From Novosphingobium capsulatum NBRC 12533 (lineage in GTDB: Bacteria > Pseudomonadota > Alphaproteobacteria > Sphingomonadales > Sphingomonadaceae), in the NCBI RefSeq assembly GCF_001598375.1, contig NZ_BCYV01000006.1, positions 310,001 to 374,000 on the forward strand: DNA of 64,000 nucleotides, read 5' to 3'. The notes beneath the pieces are model-generated. The model did no database searches. It was given only the letters and a program-made list of their open reading frames with translations, and was not told where the DNA came from. Both the position numbers and the translations under genes were made by a program. Positions within the stretch are counted from its first letter, which is position 1. Each line of letters starts with the position of its first letter. Of this stretch, positions 63,339 to 64,000 are shown piece by piece.

Positions 63339-64000
63339 ATGGTTGCCGACGAAACCGGGCAGGCCCAAAGCTGGGGCCGCATATGGCGCCGCAAGCCGGC
63401 CTGGCTGACACTGGCGCTGTTTGCCGTGCTGGCGCTGGCGCTGCTGGGTACCTTTGCCCTGATCTTCACCACGGTCGATGCCGAGCGCGTGCAGCGCGAG
63501 CAGGCGGCGCGCACCAGCGCGGTGCTGGCCGCGCTCGATGGCATCGTGGCGGCCACGCTTAACGGCGAAACCGGGCAGCGCGGCTATTACATCACCTATG
63601 ACCGCCGCTATCTGGTGCCTTATACGCAGGGCCATGCCGCCTATGAGGCGGAAATCCGCGCGCTGCGCCGCCGCCTGGGCCAGGGCATCGATCCGCAGCA
63701 GGCCGCCCTGGTGGATGAGATCGAGCGCCTGGGCGATGCCAAGTGGGCCGAAATGGCCGGCACGGTGGAACTGGTGCGGCGTGGCGAACTGGTCGAGGCA
63801 CGGGTGCGCACCCTGTCTGACGAGGGGCAACTGGCGATGGAGGCCCTGCGCCAGGCCGTGGGCCGGCTGGAACGTACCGAGCGCGCGCGGCTGGATGCCG
63901 CGACCGACAGTGCTGCCATGGCCGAGGCGCGCGTCATACCCTCGCTGGGCCTGCTGGCGGTGATCATCACCATCGCGCTGATCCTGGGGCTGTGGCAGGT
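63339..64000 (+). CDS. CHASE3-domain membrane signalling protein (N-terminal part, cut by window edge)
   Basis: An open frame runs from the ATG at 63339 to the right edge without a stop, giving 220 residues. A first membrane helix lies at about residues 23-46 (LTLALFAVLALALLGTFALI). A periplasmic CHASE3 domain follows with the signature GETGQRGYYITYDRRYLVPY. A second helix at about residues 198-219 ends at the window edge (VIPSLGLLAVIITIALILGL). CHASE3 proteins are usually histidine kinases or cyclases, and the output domain is outside the window. It is divergent from rpmH. Confidence 0.85.
   Translation, partial: MVADETGQAQSWGRIWRRKPAWLTLALFAVLALALLGTFALIFTTVDAERVQREQAARTSAVLAALDGIVAATLNGETGQRGYYITYDRRYLVPYTQGHAAYEAEIRALRRRLGQGIDPQQAALVDEIERLGDAKWAEMAGTVELVRRGELVEARVRTLSDEGQLAMEALRQAVGRLERTERARLDAATDSAAMAEARVIPSLGLLAVIITIALILGLWQ

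Overview
The window reads as a contiguous piece of an alphaproteobacterial chromosome, most likely a sphingomonad close to Novosphingobium. The evidence is high G+C with strong third-position GC, the gene set (ZnuD-like TonB receptor, BamF-type lipoprotein, HIG1-type membrane protein, an ECF sigma factor followed by a Pro/Ala-rich membrane protein) and the style of the dispersed palindromic repeats. The genus is an inference. I see no phage, plasmid, transposase, integrase or CRISPR. It looks like core chromosome with a few accessory-looking modules.

Layout. 1-5.8 kb: translation genes (pheS partial, pheT, prfC) around an aldose-epimerase-like gene. 5.9-9.5 kb: a hydrolase and an EEP-family gene, then glnK-amtB behind a clear sigma-54 promoter. 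9.7-14.1 kb: a PAS-GGDEF-EAL-PilZ protein, then hisC-tyrC. 14.1-26 kb: an envelope block with an autotransporter divergent from an ECF sigma factor and a presumed anti-sigma partner, a VirJ-like protein divergent from a two-component system, and an 1131-residue protein fusing GH18-like, NodB-type deacetylase and GT2 glycosyltransferase domains. 26.4-33.4 kb: a LigB/DodA-type dioxygenase, a ZnuD-like receptor with a Zur-like site, bamF, lspA and ileS. 33.7-38.8 kb: a minus-strand run (degenerate GDPD, ribF, folA, purK, purE, gpmA, a small basic protein). 38.9-46.9 kb: tRNA-Thr(GGT), two GNAT proteins, a threonine-aldolase-like enzyme, a DMT transporter, an SDR protein, pepN, pgeF and a siderophore-interacting protein. 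47-51 kb: a translationally coupled trehalose operon (otsB, GH15, otsA). 51.2-54.1 kb: a MerR-type regulator divergent from a glutaredoxin-MauE fusion across a MerR-style promoter, then guaA. 54.4-59.6 kb: a 27-codon gene with a 5' stem-loop, gluQ, a HIG1-like protein, PduO-type adenosyltransferase, a 3-hydroxyacyl-CoA dehydrogenase, a small acidic protein, dapE and a GST. 59.8-63.1 kb: the rpmH-rnpA-yidD-yidC-engB operon. The right edge cuts a CHASE3-domain gene.

How the genes work together. Many neighbours are coupled by 4-bp start/stop overlaps (pheS/pheT, hisC/tyrC, ECF/anti-sigma, ileS/lspA, folA/ribF, purE/purK, threonine aldolase/EamA, pepN/pgeF, otsB/GH15/otsA, gluQ/HIG1, GST/dapE, engB after yidC), so most units are polycistronic. 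Convergent gene ends are often separated by perfect GC-rich hairpins or dispersed palindromic repeats. The most interesting places are the trifunctional polysaccharide protein, the autotransporter/sigma divergon with its spaced direct repeats, the MerR/glutaredoxin-MauE pair, the free-standing 27-codon gene, and two enzyme-family members (GDPD, VirJ) that have lost recognised catalytic residues. No single cluster proves to be a wholly new system from sequence alone.
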